Assembly (NCBI GenBank): GCA_017469935.1
Contig: JAFUFL010000014.1
Coordinates: 1 to 63,778 of the forward strand
Direction: 5' to 3'
DNA length: 63,778 nucleotides
Origin: Lachnospiraceae bacterium
GTDB taxonomy: Bacteria > Bacillota > Clostridia > Lachnospirales > Lachnospiraceae
Position 1 is the first letter of the stretch; every line of letters begins with the position of its first letter. The position numbers and the translations under genes were made by a program. Of this stretch, positions 34,897 to 44,237 are shown piece after piece. The notes beneath the pieces are model-generated. The model saw nothing but the letters and a program-made list of their open reading frames with translations, had not been told where the DNA came from and ran no database searches.

Positions 34897-35826
34897 TCAT
34901 ACAGCGAACAGAGGCGTGGAGAAATATCTCTCGGCGGTATCCGGAAGCACCGTGACAACCGTCTTTCCCTTGCCGAGCTTCCTGGCCAGTTTGAGCGCGG
35001 CGGCGACATTTGTGCCCGCACTGATTCCGACCATAAGGCCTTCTTCCTTTGCGAGACGCCTGGACGTCTCGAGCGCCTCCTCATCCGTCACCACATAGAT
35101 GTCGTCGTAAATCTGCGTGTTGAGAATGTCGGGTATGATCCCGTCGCCGATTCCCATCTGCAGGTGCGTTCCCACTGTTCCTCCTGCGAGGATCGCCGCG
35201 TTTTCTGGCTCGACCGCCCAGATCTCGATCCCGGGATACTGGGCCCTTAGAACTTCGCCGATCCCCGTGATCGTCCCTCCGGTACCGATTCCGGCACAGA
35301 AACCGTCTATGGGCCCGGCGACCTGCGCCATGATCTCCAGCGCCGTGTATTTTTTATGGGTCAGCGTATTATTCGGGTTCTCAAACTGCTGCGGAACAAA
35401 TACCTTGGGATTCTCATCCCTCATTCTCAGCGCCGTTTTCAGGCACTCGTCGATGCACGCGCCTATATCCCCGTCATCGTGGATCAGGATCACTTCCGCG
35501 CCGTACTGGCGCACGAGCTTTCTGCGCTCTTCGCTGACGGAATCCGGCATGATAATGATCGTCTTATATCCTTTCACCGCTCCTACAAGCGCCAGTCCGA
35601 TCCCCTGATTTCCGCTGGTCGGCTCCACGATGATCGTGTCCTCTCCGATCAGCCCGTCCTTCTCGGCCTGCTCGATCATATTGAGCGCGGTCCGTGTCTT
35701 TATGGAGCCGCCCACGTTCAGGGCTTCCATCTTGACCAGCACCTGAGCGCTGCCTTCTTCCGGCATTCTGCTGAGCCTGATCATGGGCGTATTCCCTATC
35801 GCCTCAAGGATATTGTTGTAAACCAT
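34897..35826 (-). CDS. cysK: Cysteine synthase A (O-acetylserine sulfhydrylase)
   Basis: A 309-aa PLP enzyme forming cysteine from O-acetylserine and sulfide. The PLP Lys is K43 in GGSIKTRTA (usually SVKDR), with TSGNQGIG substrate loop, GTGGTITG phosphate cradle and a C-terminal RYFSTPLF. AGGAGG lies before the ATG. It starts 18 bases after the GH25 stop. The Asp-to-Thr change after the PLP Lys is a small deviation. O-phosphoserine or cystathionine-synthase-like use cannot be excluded. Confidence 0.93.
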   Translation of the reverse strand: MVYNNILEAIGNTPMIRLSRMPEEGSAQVLVKMEALNVGGSIKTRTALNMIEQAEKDGLIGEDTIIVEPTSGNQGIGLALVGAVKGYKTIIIMPDSVSEERRKLVRQYGAEVILIHDDGDIGACIDECLKTALRMRDENPKVFVPQQFENPNNTLTHKKYTALEIMAQVAGPIDGFCAGIGTGGTITGIGEVLRAQYPGIEIWAVEPENAAILAGGTVGTHLQMGIGDGIIPDILNTQIYDDIYVVTDEEALETSRRLAKEEGLMVGISAGTNVAAALKLARKLGKGKTVVTVLPDTAERYFSTPLFAV

Positions 35827-35843
35827 TTCTTTCCCGTCCTCCT

Positions 35844-36617
35844 TTATCTCTTCGAGACCTCTTCCGTATTCTCCTTTCGGGACCCGGCCATGAGTTCTTC
35901 CGGGCTGATTCCTCTTTTGAGGACATTGAGGTCAATGCACTGCTCTCCGCCAGCATATCCCTCCAGCCGCGCCGTATCGCAATACTGCCAGATCACCCAG
36001 TTGCTGCCCGCCTCAAAGGTCACGGGATAATAGATGCTCCTGACCCATCTCGGGTATTCTCCGAAATCTTCCGCAATATACTTTTCATAGATCTCTCCGG
36101 AACAGTAGATCAGCGGTTTTACCCCGTATTCTTTCTCGAGCACCGCGATAAAGGCTCCCAGCTCCCGGATCACGTCTTCCCTGGCAGGGGGATTCTCCTT
36201 TTTATCCGCGTAGTACTCCACATCGATCGCCGGGATCATTTTCCCCTCGAGGCTCCCGACCGTCGCTATATAGTTTTCTGCCTGCTGCTGCCCCGGGCTG
36301 TCAAAGGAAAAGAAGTGATAGGCCCCCGCAGGTATACCGCTCTCCTGCGCGTTCTTCCAGTTCTGCGCAAACCGCCCGTCCACGTGGCCGCTTCCTTCCG
36401 TTGCTTTCATATATATAAAGGTGACTCCCTGTTCCCGGAGCGTATCCATATCGACGTCTGCCTGGTATTCGGAAATATCAACGCCCACATAGTCCGTGTC
36501 GGAGACGATCCATCTGTTGATCTGAAGTCTCTTCGTCTTCACCGCAAAAAACAGAAGGACCAGAAGACCCGCCGCCGCTCCCAGAACGGCCGCTGTCTGT
36601 ATGATTCTTTTACCCAT
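35844..36617 (-). CDS. GH25 family lysozyme-like protein, membrane-anchored
   Basis: A 257-aa N-acetylmuramidase-type protein. An N-terminal helix (7-26) without a clear cleavage site precedes the GH25 barrel. The catalytic-site residues are in YVGVDISEYQ (D47), YMKATEGS and PAIDVEYY (D132, E134), and the barrel ends WVIWQYCDTARLEGYAG and CIDLNVLKRG. It would cut MurNAc-GlcNAc bonds in peptidoglycan. It has no wall-binding repeats, unlike the other hydrolases here. It is followed closely by cysK. Confidence 0.9.
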   Translation of the reverse strand: MGKRIIQTAAVLGAAAGLLVLLFFAVKTKRLQINRWIVSDTDYVGVDISEYQADVDMDTLREQGVTFIYMKATEGSGHVDGRFAQNWKNAQESGIPAGAYHFFSFDSPGQQQAENYIATVGSLEGKMIPAIDVEYYADKKENPPAREDVIRELGAFIAVLEKEYGVKPLIYCSGEIYEKYIAEDFGEYPRWVRSIYYPVTFEAGSNWVIWQYCDTARLEGYAGGEQCIDLNVLKRGISPEELMAGSRKENTEEVSKR

Positions 36618-36711
36618 TCCTACCTCATTCGTACATTTCTGGCTCCCGCGCGGAAAACTCTCTCAGCGCAGTTACTTTTCAGTATACACGAAGTCGGTAA
36701 AATATTAAGCG

Positions 36712-38181
36712 CTATTTTTTCCGCGTCTCATTTCCTTCGGAACCTCTTGCCGTTCTCGAAGCCGTCTCGTTTATGGTCATCATATCCTGCAGATTGATGT
36801 ACTGCTTCATCTCCTGTCTCTTGGGCACGGAATAGTGCTCGAGGATGGGAATCAGGATCAGCGCCGCAAGGCCCGTTGTAAAACCGCCGTTGTAGAGCAT
36901 CAGCCCGCCGTGAAGCGCCGAGGTCGCCGTACAGAGTGAGGCGCAGAGCATTCCCGCCGCGAGACCGGCGCGGACCCCGTAATGCCCCACGATGGGACAT
37001 AGTCCCGTGGCGAAGGCAACGCTGTTCAGATAGGACTGGGAGGAGATGGTCCATGTACTGGTCCCTCCCACCAGCAGATTGTACCCGGAGGAAAACAACG
37101 AGAGCAGGGGAAAGCCCAGAAAGATCGGCCACACATTGGTGACATGCTGCCCCATGGAGGTAAAGGTCAGCGCCGCAAATATGACCCCGAAGGTCGGACC
37201 GGTGAACCCGGCGCCGTCCGTAAAAAGCATGGCCGCATTGACATAGATCAGAAACAGGATCCCGTACAGTCCCGTGTTCATCAGGCAGATCTGCATTCCG
37301 TATTTTGCCGCGAAATTGCTCTGGTAGCCGGTATCGCGAAAGAGCACGCCAAGTCCCTTGAAGCTCTTTTCGTTAAGAAACCATCCGGCGATGATACATG
37401 CGGCAAACAGCGCGGCAAAAAAGAGATTGCCGAACAGTCTGTAGGACCTGCCGAAGCGGTCATAGACGGCATTCGCGACGATCAGTTTCTGCGGAGCTTG
37501 TATTCCCATCGTCCTGTACATGAAATTGTAGAGCAAAAAGCCCAGAATGCCGTAGGCGAGGCCGCCGTTATAGAGGTTGTAGCCCTTGTGCCAGGCCTTG
37601 GCACCCGGCAGGATCGCCGGCGCGATAAAAGCGATGATCAGCAAGAAGATCAGGGTCAGAAATACGCCTTTCACGGTGAGCGAGGCCTTCCCGGCAATAA
37701 AATCGTGCCCCTGCGTATAGCGAAAGAGCAGCTCACTGACAAAGGGACTGAAACACGTGGCAAACATACAGACGTGCAGGTTTTTGTTGAGATCGAGCTT
37801 TCTCAGCCTCAGGTACAAAAACAGGGCCAGAAAGCAGGGCAGCATATTCAAAAGATTGAGCCCGTAGAATCCGTGCGCTATGACGAGAAAAAAGCCCGCC
37901 AGCGTGTTCACATGGGAATGCCCTCTCAGAAAGTGCATGAACAGAGCCATCGTGAGTCCGCACAGGCCGGCGTTCAGAAACGCCGCGGGCATGCTTCCGA
38001 TCATAAAGTAGTCCGTGATCAGCGGACCCGGCGATGTCAGGATGCGGAAAAAGTCCCCCGGCAGGGATCGGAATGTATGCGTATAAGCGGCTCCCGCTAT
38101 GCAGGCCATAAGGAGCGCGGCAGAAAAGCCGAACGCCATCCCGTCGATGATCCTGCTGTTTCGTTCCTCTGAGATCTGCAT
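36712..38181 (-). CDS. DUF1576 polytopic membrane protein
   Basis: A 489-aa protein with about 12 hydrophobic segments arranged as two similar halves, each with NAGLCG- or NTGLYG-like and NGG(L/F)AYG/TTG motifs. FFLVIAHGFYGLNLLNMLPC and GHSHVNTLAGF are typical of DUF1576. The function is unknown; the internal duplication suggests a transporter. GGAGGAAG precedes the ATG. No partner gene gives a substrate hint. Confidence 0.82.
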   Translation of the reverse strand: MQISEERNSRIIDGMAFGFSAALLMACIAGAAYTHTFRSLPGDFFRILTSPGPLITDYFMIGSMPAAFLNAGLCGLTMALFMHFLRGHSHVNTLAGFFLVIAHGFYGLNLLNMLPCFLALFLYLRLRKLDLNKNLHVCMFATCFSPFVSELLFRYTQGHDFIAGKASLTVKGVFLTLIFLLIIAFIAPAILPGAKAWHKGYNLYNGGLAYGILGFLLYNFMYRTMGIQAPQKLIVANAVYDRFGRSYRLFGNLFFAALFAACIIAGWFLNEKSFKGLGVLFRDTGYQSNFAAKYGMQICLMNTGLYGILFLIYVNAAMLFTDGAGFTGPTFGVIFAALTFTSMGQHVTNVWPIFLGFPLLSLFSSGYNLLVGGTSTWTISSQSYLNSVAFATGLCPIVGHYGVRAGLAAGMLCASLCTATSALHGGLMLYNGGFTTGLAALILIPILEHYSVPKRQEMKQYINLQDMMTINETASRTARGSEGNETRKK

Positions 38182-38208
38182 AACTTCCTCCGTTTTCGAG
38201 TTCGTTTT

Positions 38209-38262
38209 CTCTTATCCCAATTGTTTTTATCCGAATTTTTTCTTATCCGAATTTCTCTTATC
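38209..38262. repeat. Degenerate tandem repeat TCTTATCCGAATT
   Basis: Three to four imperfect copies of a 15-16-base unit fill the gap between the acyltransferase stop and the DUF1576 gene. The last copy overlaps the acyltransferase C-terminus. Confidence 0.7.
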
Positions 38263-39286
38263 TGAAGCGCCTTTTGTAAATGCTCTTCCTTATTCCGTGA
38301 CTGACTGCGGCGAGCAGGACCGACGCGGCGTAGATCACTGCGGGCCGGACCAACTCATAGGCCCCTGTCACCGCGGCGGAGCCGGACAGTCCGACCGCCT
38401 TGCCGATGACCTTTATAAGGATCGGATGGACAATGTATATAAAGGTCGAGTACTCCCGCCCGATCCGGGCAGGCAGTCCCGTCCACGGCTGCTCCCATTC
38501 GCTGTCCATGAACAGGATAAAGATCATTACCGCAAGAAATGTCGTACTGATATAATGCTCTCTCCGTGTGCTGAGCCCTGCGCTCTCCAGCAGATACCGC
38601 TCCAAAAGCGTCGTCGCCGCAAACAGGCCGATCAGAAGAAGGTTCCATTCTCTGCGGACCTGATAGCTGTCTCTCTTTTCATACAGAAAGCATCCGATCG
38701 AAAAATACGGAATACCCACAAAGAGGAAATTTCTGACCAGGATATAGGGGAATTCGCGTCCTAAAATGACAAGGGAATACTTTCCCAGCACCAGATCCCC
38801 GGCCAGAAGGAGCGGCGTCAGGGCATACAATATTTTTCCGGAACTATGCGGAAAAAGTCGATCGAGGACCGCCCGGATCACCAGCACGTAGAGAAGCGCG
38901 CCCAGATACCACAGGTGACTGGAAAACAGCGCCTCATTGAACAGAGCGAAGCGCAACAGTTTGCGAAGTCCGAAGTTCTTGGCCAGAAAAGCGCCCGGCC
39001 CCTCGTCTGCCGCCGACGCGAGCAGTCCCCAGCCAAAATAGAGAAGGTTCGCGCTGACAAACAGCCGCAGCACTTTCGCGATCTGCGCTTTTTCACGCCC
39101 TCGCCTCTTAACATCGTCATAGTAGAAACCGGTGATCATGAAGAAGATCGGCACCGCCACTCTTGTCAGGCTCAGGAAATACCTGCCCGCTTCTCCCGGA
39201 AACGGCGCGTGAATGCACACGATCAGGAATGCGCAAATACATTTGAGGATATCCGGCCCTTTATGGCGTTCTCTATCAGGCCTCAT
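38258..39286 (-). CDS. Acyltransferase family 3 membrane protein
   Basis: A 342-aa integral membrane O-acyltransferase. The signature is at the N-terminus (DILKCICAFLIVCIHAPFPG, with the conserved His), followed by FFMITGFYYDD and about ten membrane segments. Such enzymes acetylate or succinylate surface glycans or other envelope molecules. Its ATG lies 11 bases inside the end of the preceding gene (ATGAGGCCTGA), implying coupling. The acceptor is unknown; the nearby polysaccharide clusters are candidates. Confidence 0.87.
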   Translation of the reverse strand: MRPDRERHKGPDILKCICAFLIVCIHAPFPGEAGRYFLSLTRVAVPIFFMITGFYYDDVKRRGREKAQIAKVLRLFVSANLLYFGWGLLASAADEGPGAFLAKNFGLRKLLRFALFNEALFSSHLWYLGALLYVLVIRAVLDRLFPHSSGKILYALTPLLLAGDLVLGKYSLVILGREFPYILVRNFLFVGIPYFSIGCFLYEKRDSYQVRREWNLLLIGLFAATTLLERYLLESAGLSTRREHYISTTFLAVMIFILFMDSEWEQPWTGLPARIGREYSTFIYIVHPILIKVIGKAVGLSGSAAVTGAYELVRPAVIYAASVLLAAVSHGIRKSIYKRRFR

Positions 39287-39752
39287 TGACCAGTTTCCCC
39301 GTCATATGTTCCGGAACCAGGGCGAACATCAGGGTCCTGGGGCCGGAGTGTTTGATCTCGCGCTCAATGTACTCCTCGTCATTCGTAAACTTATGGCTGA
39401 GCCTGCGGGCGATGTCATATATCTTCTCCCTGTCCGAGATGATCTCGATGCGTCCGAAGACGATCACGCTGCGAATATTCAGGGCCCATTCTCCCTCTCT
39501 GCGGTAACCGCCGTCATAGACGCAGTAGGAGGCCTTGTCGCATCTTTCGATCGCGTCTACCTTGTGCCCCTTCATTCCGCTGTGAAAATAGAGCCTGCCG
39601 TCCTCTTCGTTGTAAAAGTGATTGATGGGCATCCCATAGGGATAGCCTTCGTCCCCGAGTACGGATAAGACTCCGCGCGGCTCCTCTTTCAGGATCTTTA
39701 TGCATTCTTCCTCTGTGATCTGCTGCTTTTTGCGAAGCATTTCCCGAAACAT
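39276..39752 (-). CDS. Pyridoxamine 5'-phosphate oxidase-like flavin-binding protein (NimA type)
   Basis: A 158-aa split-barrel protein with GVLSVLGDEGYPYGMPINHFY, LYFHSGMKGHKVD and WALNIRSVIVFGRIE. These are typical of NimA-like, FMN-binding members of the pyridoxamine oxidase superfamily. Members reduce small nitro or quinone compounds or only bind flavin. The start is the ATG at 39752 with AAGGGAG upstream; the frame extends further without a site. It follows the kinase-like gene by 29 bases. Confidence 0.87.
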   Translation of the reverse strand: MFREMLRKKQQITEEECIKILKEEPRGVLSVLGDEGYPYGMPINHFYNEEDGRLYFHSGMKGHKVDAIERCDKASYCVYDGGYRREGEWALNIRSVIVFGRIEIISDREKIYDIARRLSHKFTNDEEYIEREIKHSGPRTLMFALVPEHMTGKLVNEA

Positions 39753-39781
39753 GATTTCGTCTCCCTTATGATTTATGATTC

Positions 39782-40360
39782 TCAGTACAGCTGCGCGATG
39801 ATCTCCGCGCACTTTTCGATTCCCAGCTCGCCGCTGTCCAGGCAGACATGGTAATTCCTCGCCTCGCCCCACTTCATATCCGTATAGAACTGATAGTAGG
39901 CGGCCCTGCGCTTGTCCTTATCTCTCACCCGCTTCTGCACGTTCTCTTCGCTCTCGCCATATTCCCTGACAGCGCGCTCAGCGCGCTTCTCCGGGTCGGC
40001 GTGGATAAAGACAGTGAGGCAGTCCGCCCTGGCCCGCAGAATGTAATCCGCGCAGCGGCCGACGATCACGCAGGACTCCTTGTCCGCGAGCTCCGAGATG
40101 ACCTGGCTCTGGTAACTCCAGAGTTTATCCTGCTCTGTCTTTCCGATCGTCCGGTCGGCAAGAAAAGTGGTAAACCATCCGCCGACCGTATCTTCTCCGC
40201 CTTCCTTGACATAATCGGCTTTTAATCCGCTCTTTTCAACGATCCTCTGGATCAGGTCCGAATCGTAGCACACTATACCGAGCTTCTCCGCCACCATTCT
40301 TCCAATCTCGCGTCCTCCGCTGCCGAATTCCCTGCTGATCGTGATGATTCTGTTCTCCAT
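39782..40360 (-). CDS. Cytidylate kinase-like protein (AAA_26/Cytidylate_kin2), copy 1
   Basis: A 192-aa P-loop protein. It has ITISREFGSGGREIG as a modified P-loop, SCVIVGRCADYILR, and a LID-like EYGESEENVQKRVRDKDKRRAAYYQFYTD. This family is annotated as cytidylate kinase-like, but the substrate is unproven. AAGGAGGG lies 6 bases before the ATG at 40360. A close paralogue sits at 54810-55388; the two share VGRCADYILR and DKRRAAY motifs and the CLDSGELGIEKC end. Confidence 0.88.
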   Translation of the reverse strand: MENRIITISREFGSGGREIGRMVAEKLGIVCYDSDLIQRIVEKSGLKADYVKEGGEDTVGGWFTTFLADRTIGKTEQDKLWSYQSQVISELADKESCVIVGRCADYILRARADCLTVFIHADPEKRAERAVREYGESEENVQKRVRDKDKRRAAYYQFYTDMKWGEARNYHVCLDSGELGIEKCAEIIAQLY

Positions 40361-40399
40361 AATTCCCTCCTTGTTGATTTGCCGCAAGCGGCTGTTCAC

Positions 40400-40924
40400 T
40401 TACATCCTGTCGGATTCCCTATAGTAACAGGGGAACAAAACCCCGTTGAGGACCCATACGGAAGACAGGTCCGGCCTGCCGTCTTTCCCGGCCCGGCAGA
40501 CGAGATAATCTCCGTCCCCATGCGCGGCGCCGGGCAGATTGGTGTGCAGTTCGTACTCTCCGCCGATTTTCACGGTGAGCACAATATTCCGAGGGACAAA
40601 CATGGCATAATTCGTGCCCGAGGAGGGGATCGAGACTATGCGGATATAGACGTCTTTCTCTGCGAAGTCCTCCTCGCGCAGTGCCGTTCCGTCTTCCTTT
40701 GCGTAGATTCCCATGACTGTCCGGAGCTTTGATGTCCACATCTCTCCGAGAATCCCTCTGAGGACCACGGTCTCGCCGTCATCCGTTACCGTATAATCCG
40801 TTTCCTCCAGGCTGTTGTGAAAAGAAGTCTCTTTGGAGACCATCATGGCCTGGACCGTGTACTTTTTCTTGCCTGTCAGGAACCACTCCCGGCCGCTCCG
40901 TTCCAGATATTCTTCAACCGTCAT
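40400..40924 (-). CDS. Unrecognised 174-aa protein next to a radical SAM enzyme
   Basis: I do not recognise a family. The protein is soluble and acidic, with no signal peptide and predicted beta strands. Visible stretches are EYLERSGREWFLTGKKKYTV, the TDYTVTDDGETVVLRGILGE hairpin, IPSSGTNYAMFVPRN and a GAAHGDGDYLVC stretch, ending with two Cys. It starts 24 bases after the radical SAM stop with only a weak site (AAGGGG), so coupling to that gene is likely. The regular length and codon use support a real gene. Confidence 0.7.
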   Translation of the reverse strand: MTVEEYLERSGREWFLTGKKKYTVQAMMVSKETSFHNSLEETDYTVTDDGETVVLRGILGEMWTSKLRTVMGIYAKEDGTALREEDFAEKDVYIRIVSIPSSGTNYAMFVPRNIVLTVKIGGEYELHTNLPGAAHGDGDYLVCRAGKDGRPDLSSVWVLNGVLFPCYYRESDRM

Positions 40925-40948
40925 TTCCGATTCTGCCCCTTGCCTGCG

Positions 40949-42064
40949 CTATTTTGTGTCAAAAAGTATTCCCCGCATACAGATCCTCTGTTCATCGCGG
41001 TCATAATCCCAGCTGTGGAAGGCACCCCCCGCGCAGTACTCCTGCGCCGTGCAGCTTCTGCAGGTCTCGCTCCGCCCCGAGAGAGGCTTTCGATACAGTT
41101 CAAACCCGTTCTCCCAAATGTCGATAAAATCATCTGCCGCAATATTGCCCTGGATCGTCTCCGGCCTGCGCTCAATGTCCAGGCAGGCACTGATATCCCC
41201 GTTGCTCAGGATCCCGGCCACATAGACGCCTGCGTTGCACAAAAAATACCAGTCGCGGACCTCCCGCTCCCATTCCAGCCCCAGATAGTGGGAACATCCG
41301 TAAGTCACCGGGAAATCGGCGATCCGTTTCTCCCGGATAAAGGTGAAGAGCCGGCGCTGGTCCTCGGGCGTCAGCAGAAGATCCGGATGCTCCAGCGCGC
41401 GTCCTATGGGTTCGAGGCCGATCACGCGCCAGGAGTCTATGTCCACGTCGGCAAAATAGTCAAAGAGCGCGTCCAGCTCCTCAATATTTTGATGGTTGAT
41501 GACCGTCGTGACCTGTATGGCATGGAAGCCGCCCTCGTCAATGAGGTTCTGTATTCCTTCCATCGTCCTCTCAAAGCCCCCGGGCATCCCGCGGAGACGG
41601 TCATGTGTGTCCGGCAGGCCGTCCACGCTGATCGAGATCGTGCCCATTCCGGTCTCGCGGAGCCTGCGCGCCGTTTCCCGGCTGATCAGCGTTCCGTTGG
41701 ACGTCATCCCCCACCGGAATCCCCTGTCGGAAATCGCCTGCGCCAGGTCAAAAAAGTCCTTGTAGAGCAAGGGCTCCCCGCCCGTCAGGCAGATCTGCGT
41801 CATCTTGTTTCCGTACCGCTCTTTTACCTGATCCAGAACTCTCACGTAATCCTGAACCGGCAGACCGTCCGGCGACTGGGGCGTACAGCGGCTCCCGCAG
41901 TGGAAGCAGGCCGCATTGCAGCGAAGCGTCAGCTCAAAAAAGAGCTGCCGCAGCTGCGGCGCCTTATACAGGCGGCTCCGATAATCCCTCAGCATATCCA
42001 GCTGCTTTTTCTTGATTGAAAGAATTTCTTCCCGGTTCACTGTCTGCTCCCTCTGTTTTGTCAC
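40949..42064 (-). CDS. Radical SAM/SPASM domain protein
   Basis: A 371-aa iron-sulfur enzyme. The radical SAM cluster ligands are C49, C53 and C56 (LRCNAACFHCGSRC). They are followed by CLTGGEPLLYKDF, SNGTLIS and SISVDGLPDTHD. The C-terminal SPASM-type Cys set is CNAG, GDISACLDI, CRSCTAQEYCAGG and C near the end. SPASM enzymes usually modify peptides or act as anaerobic sulfatase maturases. No obvious small precursor peptide lies beside it; the adjacent 174-aa protein is the best partner candidate. It starts with GTG overlapping the CDF stop (GTGA). Confidence 0.9.
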   Translation of the reverse strand: MTKQREQTVNREEILSIKKKQLDMLRDYRSRLYKAPQLRQLFFELTLRCNAACFHCGSRCTPQSPDGLPVQDYVRVLDQVKERYGNKMTQICLTGGEPLLYKDFFDLAQAISDRGFRWGMTSNGTLISRETARRLRETGMGTISISVDGLPDTHDRLRGMPGGFERTMEGIQNLIDEGGFHAIQVTTVINHQNIEELDALFDYFADVDIDSWRVIGLEPIGRALEHPDLLLTPEDQRRLFTFIREKRIADFPVTYGCSHYLGLEWEREVRDWYFLCNAGVYVAGILSNGDISACLDIERRPETIQGNIAADDFIDIWENGFELYRKPLSGRSETCRSCTAQEYCAGGAFHSWDYDRDEQRICMRGILFDTK

Positions 42065-43209
42065 AGCTGTGTGACGGACACATCGACATCCGGCGCGATC
42101 GAGATCTTGTAATCGGGATATGCCTTCTGCATCTCTTCATACAGGATGGCAAGCGCCTCTTTAGGCTGAATGTCGAAGCTCAATACGACGTCGAAGGTCA
42201 TCTCCTTCGCTTCGACATCCACATAAAAGCCGTGTACCTGAACGGCCCAGTCGTGCGCCATCACTCTCTCATAGACGTCTTTCTGAATCCTTCCGGCTTC
42301 ATTATCCCCGGTATTATAGGAGTACACGCCGACCGCGACCAAAACGATCCCGGTCTCCCTGTACACTTTCCTCTCCAGCTTTCTGGTCAGGCGGTCGACC
42401 TCCCTGACAGACATCGTGTCGGGCAGTTCAAGATGTACAGAGGCAAGATTCTTGTCCGGTCCGTAGTTGAACATGATCAGGTCATACGCGCCCCGCACTT
42501 CTTCTTCCTCGATCAGGAGCCGCTTGATATGATCCGTGGTCTCTTTGTCCGCCCTCTCTCCGAGAATTTCATTGAGCGTCTCGATCATCATTTCCACGCC
42601 GGATTTGATGATGATGACAGAGATGGCGACTCCGACAAACGCTTCCAGAGAGATGCCGGTCACCTTAAAGATGATCGCGCAGGCCAGCACCGACGCAGAG
42701 AGAATCGCGTCGAACATGGCGTCCGATCCGGACGCAATAAGCGAACCTGAATTGACCTCTTCTCCCTTAGCCTTGACGTAGCGCCCCAGCACGATCTTGA
42801 CGGCGACCGCAACGGCTATGATCACCAGGGAGACAACACTGTAGTCCGGTTTCTCCGGATGAATGATCTTCTTAACCGATTCGACGGCGGAAGTGATACC
42901 GGCATAGAGAACGATACCTGATACGATCATGGCGCTGAGATACTCAATCCGCCCATAACCGAGAGGGTGCTTCTTGTCGGGAAGTTTTCCCGCCAGCTTT
43001 GTTCCGATGATCGTGATGATCGAAGAAAGCGCGTCAGACAGGTTATTGACCGCGTCCAGAACCACTGCGATCGAATTGGACGCAATTCCGACACCTGCTT
43101 TAAAAGCGGCCAGCAGAACATTGGCCAGGATGCCTATGATGCTGGTCCTGATGATGACTGTATCCCTGCTCAGTTCGGGCGTCTGCGTTGTCGACTGATT
43201 ATTACTCAT
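42061..43209 (-). CDS. Cation diffusion facilitator (CDF) transporter
   Basis: A 382-aa divalent-metal/proton antiporter with six membrane segments (about 22-215). Metal-site motifs are LDAVNNLSDA in helix 2 and SGSDAMFDAIL in helix 5. KKHPLGYGRIEY marks the loop after helix 2. The cytoplasmic tail is longer than usual (about 165 residues) and looks like two ferredoxin-like modules. AAGGAG lies 8 bases before the ATG. It heads the leftward run. Zn, Mn or Fe are possible substrates; helix 2/5 residues N and D point to Mn or Fe rather than Zn (inference). Confidence 0.92.
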   Translation of the reverse strand: MSNNQSTTQTPELSRDTVIIRTSIIGILANVLLAAFKAGVGIASNSIAVVLDAVNNLSDALSSIITIIGTKLAGKLPDKKHPLGYGRIEYLSAMIVSGIVLYAGITSAVESVKKIIHPEKPDYSVVSLVIIAVAVAVKIVLGRYVKAKGEEVNSGSLIASGSDAMFDAILSASVLACAIIFKVTGISLEAFVGVAISVIIIKSGVEMMIETLNEILGERADKETTDHIKRLLIEEEEVRGAYDLIMFNYGPDKNLASVHLELPDTMSVREVDRLTRKLERKVYRETGIVLVAVGVYSYNTGDNEAGRIQKDVYERVMAHDWAVQVHGFYVDVEAKEMTFDVVLSFDIQPKEALAILYEEMQKAYPDYKISIAPDVDVSVTQL

Positions 43210-43345
43210 ATTCTATTCTCCTTGCTCTATAAAATGTCTCTACTAATTGTAAATCCACAGGCGGCTCCTGTCGAATTCTAAATGCCTGTAACTGCTAAAT
43301 TTCTTAAAAGGGATCCTGGGCCGGACAGCGCCTCTCATTTACCTA

Positions 43346-43375
43346 TTGACATACTAGGTGATTAAAACGTAAAAT
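43346..43375 (+). promoter_or_regulatory. Promoter of the glutamine amidotransferase gene
   Basis: TTGACA (43346-43351) and TAAAAT (43370-43375) are 18 bases apart, about 70 bases before the ATG at 43444. Confidence 0.65.
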
Positions 43376-43443
43376 GATTGCAATCATTCAAAGCGCCCAA
43401 CGCGGGCCGCTGCGCAACGAAGTAATCGGGAGACATACTGACA

Positions 43444-44217
43444 ATGTGTGAACTGTTTGGCCTGACCGGTCCTGATGAAATTGCCGTAAATGAATATCTG
43501 AAGTCTTTTGCCGGCCACAGCACCGCTCACCCGAACGGATGGGGCATCGCTGTTTTCGACAAAAACGAGGTCAACATCGAAAAAGAGCCGGAGGCTGCCT
43601 ACCGCAGCCGCTATCTCAAAGCGCGCCTCAGGTCGCCGATCCGCGCCCGGAACATGATGGCACACATAAGATTTGCGACCCGAGGCCAGATCAAGTATGA
43701 GAACTGTCATCCCTTTGTCCGGCGCGATCATAGCGGAAGGTCCTGGACTTTCATGCATAACGGCACGATTTTCGACTACCCGCTGCTCGACAAATATATC
43801 CATACCCAGCGCGGACAGACAGACAGTGAGCGGATTCTTCTGTATTTGATCGATCAGGTCAATGCGGAGACGGCAAAAAAGCGTCGCGCCTTAACAGACA
43901 ACGAGCGCTTTACCGTCATCGACCGCGCTGTGCAGGATATCACCGCGCACAACAAAGTCAACTTCCTGCTTTATGACGGCAGTCTGTTTTACGTCCATGA
44001 AAATCTGAAAGACAGCCTGTTCATAAGACGTCTCGGGCGGTCGCTGCTGTTTGCGACAGCTCCGCTCGACAGCAAAAAATGGGAACCTGTCGAGCCCTGC
44101 CGGCTCCGCGCTTACAGAGACGGCACCTGCGTACTGACGGGAACTCCTCATCACAATGAATACATCAATAATCCGGAAGATATGAGACTGCTCTTCCTGG
44201 ATTATGCACTGCTTTGA
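43444..44217 (+). CDS. Class II glutamine amidotransferase (GATase_4 / YafJ type)
   Basis: A 257-aa stand-alone Ntn-type glutaminase domain. The nucleophile is C2 exposed after Met removal (MCELFGLTG). NGWGIAVFD, MMAHIRFATRG and FMHNGTIFDY are the conserved substrate-site stretches. Such proteins release ammonia from glutamine or act on related amides; many have no known acceptor domain. GGGAG lies 10 bases before the ATG. The next gene follows in 20 bases and is probably cotranscribed. Confidence 0.9.
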   Translation: MCELFGLTGPDEIAVNEYLKSFAGHSTAHPNGWGIAVFDKNEVNIEKEPEAAYRSRYLKARLRSPIRARNMMAHIRFATRGQIKYENCHPFVRRDHSGRSWTFMHNGTIFDYPLLDKYIHTQRGQTDSERILLYLIDQVNAETAKKRRALTDNERFTVIDRAVQDITAHNKVNFLLYDGSLFYVHENLKDSLFIRRLGRSLLFATAPLDSKKWEPVEPCRLRAYRDGTCVLTGTPHHNEYINNPEDMRLLFLDYALL

Positions 44218-44237
44218 TCATTCAGGGAAAAAGAAGT

